DNA from: CALCKU01 sp964534845 | GTDB lineage: Bacteria > Pseudomonadota > Alphaproteobacteria > Caulobacterales > Maricaulaceae | Length of the DNA: 15,602 bases | Reading direction: 5' to 3' | Assembly: GCA_964534845.1 (NCBI GenBank) | Contig: CAZHPV010000059.1 | Coordinates: 1-15,602, forward strand | Shown: positions 14,594-15,602 of the stretch, piece after piece | Position numbering within the stretch: the stretch's first letter is position 1 | Layout of the letters: each line of letters starts with the position of its first letter | The notes under the pieces: generated by a model | The model's database searches: none | Seen by the model: the letters and a program-made list of their open reading frames with translations, nothing else | Told to the model about the DNA's origin: nothing | Made by a program: the position numbers and the translations under genes

Positions 14594-15382
14594 ATGACAG
14601 ACTTGAAACAAATTCCTGATTACGTAGCGGGGCATGGTTTGTTAAAAGACAAACGTGTCGTGATAACGGCTGCAGCGGGTACGGGTATTGGGTTTGCGGC
14701 GGCTAAAAAATGCATTGAAGAGGGCGCACAGGTTTTTATCTCGGATATTCATGAGGGTCGTTTACAAAAAGCCCAAGCCAAATTGGAATCTGAAACAGGC
14801 CAGCGCCCTGAATTTGCATTATGCAATGTTACCCATCAAGCGGATGTCGACAGTCTCATTGCCTCTGCGAGTCAGTCCCTTAACGGAATTGATGTCGTGA
14901 TTAATAATGCCGGACTGGGCGGCACAGCAAATCTTGTTGATATGACGGATGATCAATGGATGACGGTTCTCGATGTCACGCTAAATGGCTGCTTTCGGAT
15001 TAACCGCGCGGTCATGCAATATATGAAAGAAAATGGCGGCGGGGTGATTGTCAATAACGCCTCTGTTCTAGGCTGGCGCGCGCAAAAAGGACAGGCACAC
15101 TACGCCGCGGCGAAAGCGGGGGTCATGGCGCTAACGCGTTGCGCAGGGGTTGAAGGGGCCGAATTTGGCGTGCGTGTCAATGCCGTCGCGCCGAGCTTGG
15201 CTTTGCATCCGTTCTTGCATAAAGTGACAAGTAAAGACCTGCTGGATAAGCTGGAAAAACAAGAAGCTTATGGAAGGGGTAGCGAAGTCTGGGAGCAGGC
15301 GAATGTTATGGTTTTCCTAGCTTCTGATTATTCCAGTTATATGACGGGCGAAGTTATTTCAACATCATCACAAAGGGCATAA
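14594..15382 (+). CDS. ipdF: HIP/HIC-CoA ring-ketone reductase/dehydrogenase IpdF
   Basis: A 262-residue SDR matching IpdF almost end to end: GHGLLKDKRVVIT near the start, the cofactor loop AAAGTGIG (26-33), Asp51, NNAGLGG (104-110), the catalytic Ser157 in NNASVLGWRAQ, Tyr170 and Lys174 in HYAAAKAG, and the C-terminal SDYSSYMTGEVIS (244-256). IpdF interconverts the C5 (indane numbering) ketone and alcohol: it reduces HIP-CoA before side-chain oxidation and is thought to reoxidise the shortened product afterwards. It corresponds to ScdG of Comamonas by described role. The spacing from fadE30 is five bases, and the Shine-Dalgarno is poor. Confidence 0.92.
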   Translation: MTDLKQIPDYVAGHGLLKDKRVVITAAAGTGIGFAAAKKCIEEGAQVFISDIHEGRLQKAQAKLESETGQRPEFALCNVTHQADVDSLIASASQSLNGIDVVINNAGLGGTANLVDMTDDQWMTVLDVTLNGCFRINRAVMQYMKENGGGVIVNNASVLGWRAQKGQAHYAAAKAGVMALTRCAGVEGAEFGVRVNAVAPSLALHPFLHKVTSKDLLDKLEKQEAYGRGSEVWEQANVMVFLASDYSSYMTGEVISTSSQRA

Positions 15383-15384
15383 TT

Positions 15385-15602
15385 ATGACGCAAAAAATAA
15401 TCGAAAACCCCGGAGACTTAATGGGGCAAGAAGGTCTAAAAATAGGGCCATCTGAATGGATGGAAATGACGCAGGAACGTGTCAATACCTTTGCGGATGC
15501 AACAGGCGATCATCAATGGATACATGTTGATGAGGAAAAGGCTAAAATGGGCCCTTTCGGAACAACAATTGCGCATGGTTATCTTACCCTGTCTCTGGCT
15601 GC
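15385..15602 (+). CDS. MaoC-type (R)-hydratase, 5' part (cut by window end)
   Basis: Open from ATG 15385 to the last base, 72 codons visible, with AAAGGG (15372-15377) upstream and two bases after the ipdF stop. FADATGDHQWIHVD (36-49) contains the hot-dog-fold hydratase signature with likely catalytic Asp42 and His47, followed by FGTTIAHGYLTLSL (58-71), typical of MaoC/NodN-like single-domain (R)-specific enoyl-CoA hydratases of about 150 residues. Its place beside fadE30 and ipdF suggests it hydrates the unsaturated HIP side-chain CoA ester, a step without a settled enzyme in actinobacteria; this is inference. The C-terminus is not visible. Confidence 0.8.
   Translation, partial: MTQKIIENPGDLMGQEGLKIGPSEWMEMTQERVNTFADATGDHQWIHVDEEKAKMGPFGTTIAHGYLTLSLA

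Noticed and set aside
1..15602. tRNA, rRNA, CRISPR arrays, insertion sequences, integrases or attachment sites
   Set aside because: No repeat arrays, transposase motifs or RNA-gene structures were seen; coding sequence is essentially continuous.

Overview
The window is a steroid-nucleus degradation cluster. All real genes lie on the + strand, and together they encode most of the 9,10-seco pathway from the opened A/B rings to the end of rings C and D. Calls rest on recognisable motifs, lengths and remembered similarity to the Mycobacterium tuberculosis/Rhodococcus (Hsa, Ipd, FadE30-32, FadA6, EchA20) and Comamonas testosteroni (Scd) proteins; no database search was run. The base composition is clearly lower in G+C than the high-GC actinobacterial clusters, with many A/T-ending codons. 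That, plus paired long/short acyl-CoA dehydrogenases, suggests a proteobacterium, possibly marine, but the window has no taxonomic marker.

Layout. Positions 1-735 hold the 3' part of fadD3, the HIP-CoA ligase, ending in an apparent intrinsic terminator (734-770). A 121-base gap (736-856) carries that terminator, a plausible promoter (807-834) and three copies of a short TTRCGYA element. From 857 to the window end the genes appear to form one transcription unit, with gaps of 0-38 bases or 1-4 base overlaps. Order: hsaA, hsaD, hsaC (phenolic A ring and release of the HIP unit); ipdA, ipdB (C-ring opening); an unassigned 299-residue crotonase; ipdC and echA20 (HIEC-CoA formation and D-ring opening); a FadE31/FadE32-type dehydrogenase pair; fadA6; a MFE-2-like SDR; a second dehydrogenase pair whose large subunit is FadE30; ipdF; and the first 72 codons of a MaoC-type hydratase.

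How they work together. HsaA hydroxylates 3-HSA, HsaC cleaves the catechol and HsaD hydrolyses the product to HIP and a C5 dienoate. FadD3 activates HIP. IpdF reduces the ring ketone. The FadE30 pair, a hydratase (probably the MaoC or the unassigned crotonase), the SDR and a thiolase shorten the propionyl side chain. IpdF and IpdC then give HIEC-CoA, EchA20 opens ring D and IpdAB opens ring C. FadA6 and the FadE31/32 pair carry the linear product to central metabolites. Not present in the window: the HsaB reductase, HsaEFG, ring-A/B oxygenases, a KstR2-type regulator, transporters, RNA genes and mobile elements.

The pathway itself is known. The parts most worth a second look are the crotonase with an altered active site, the terminal MaoC hydratase as a candidate for a poorly assigned step, the single-operon layout, and the control region before hsaA.
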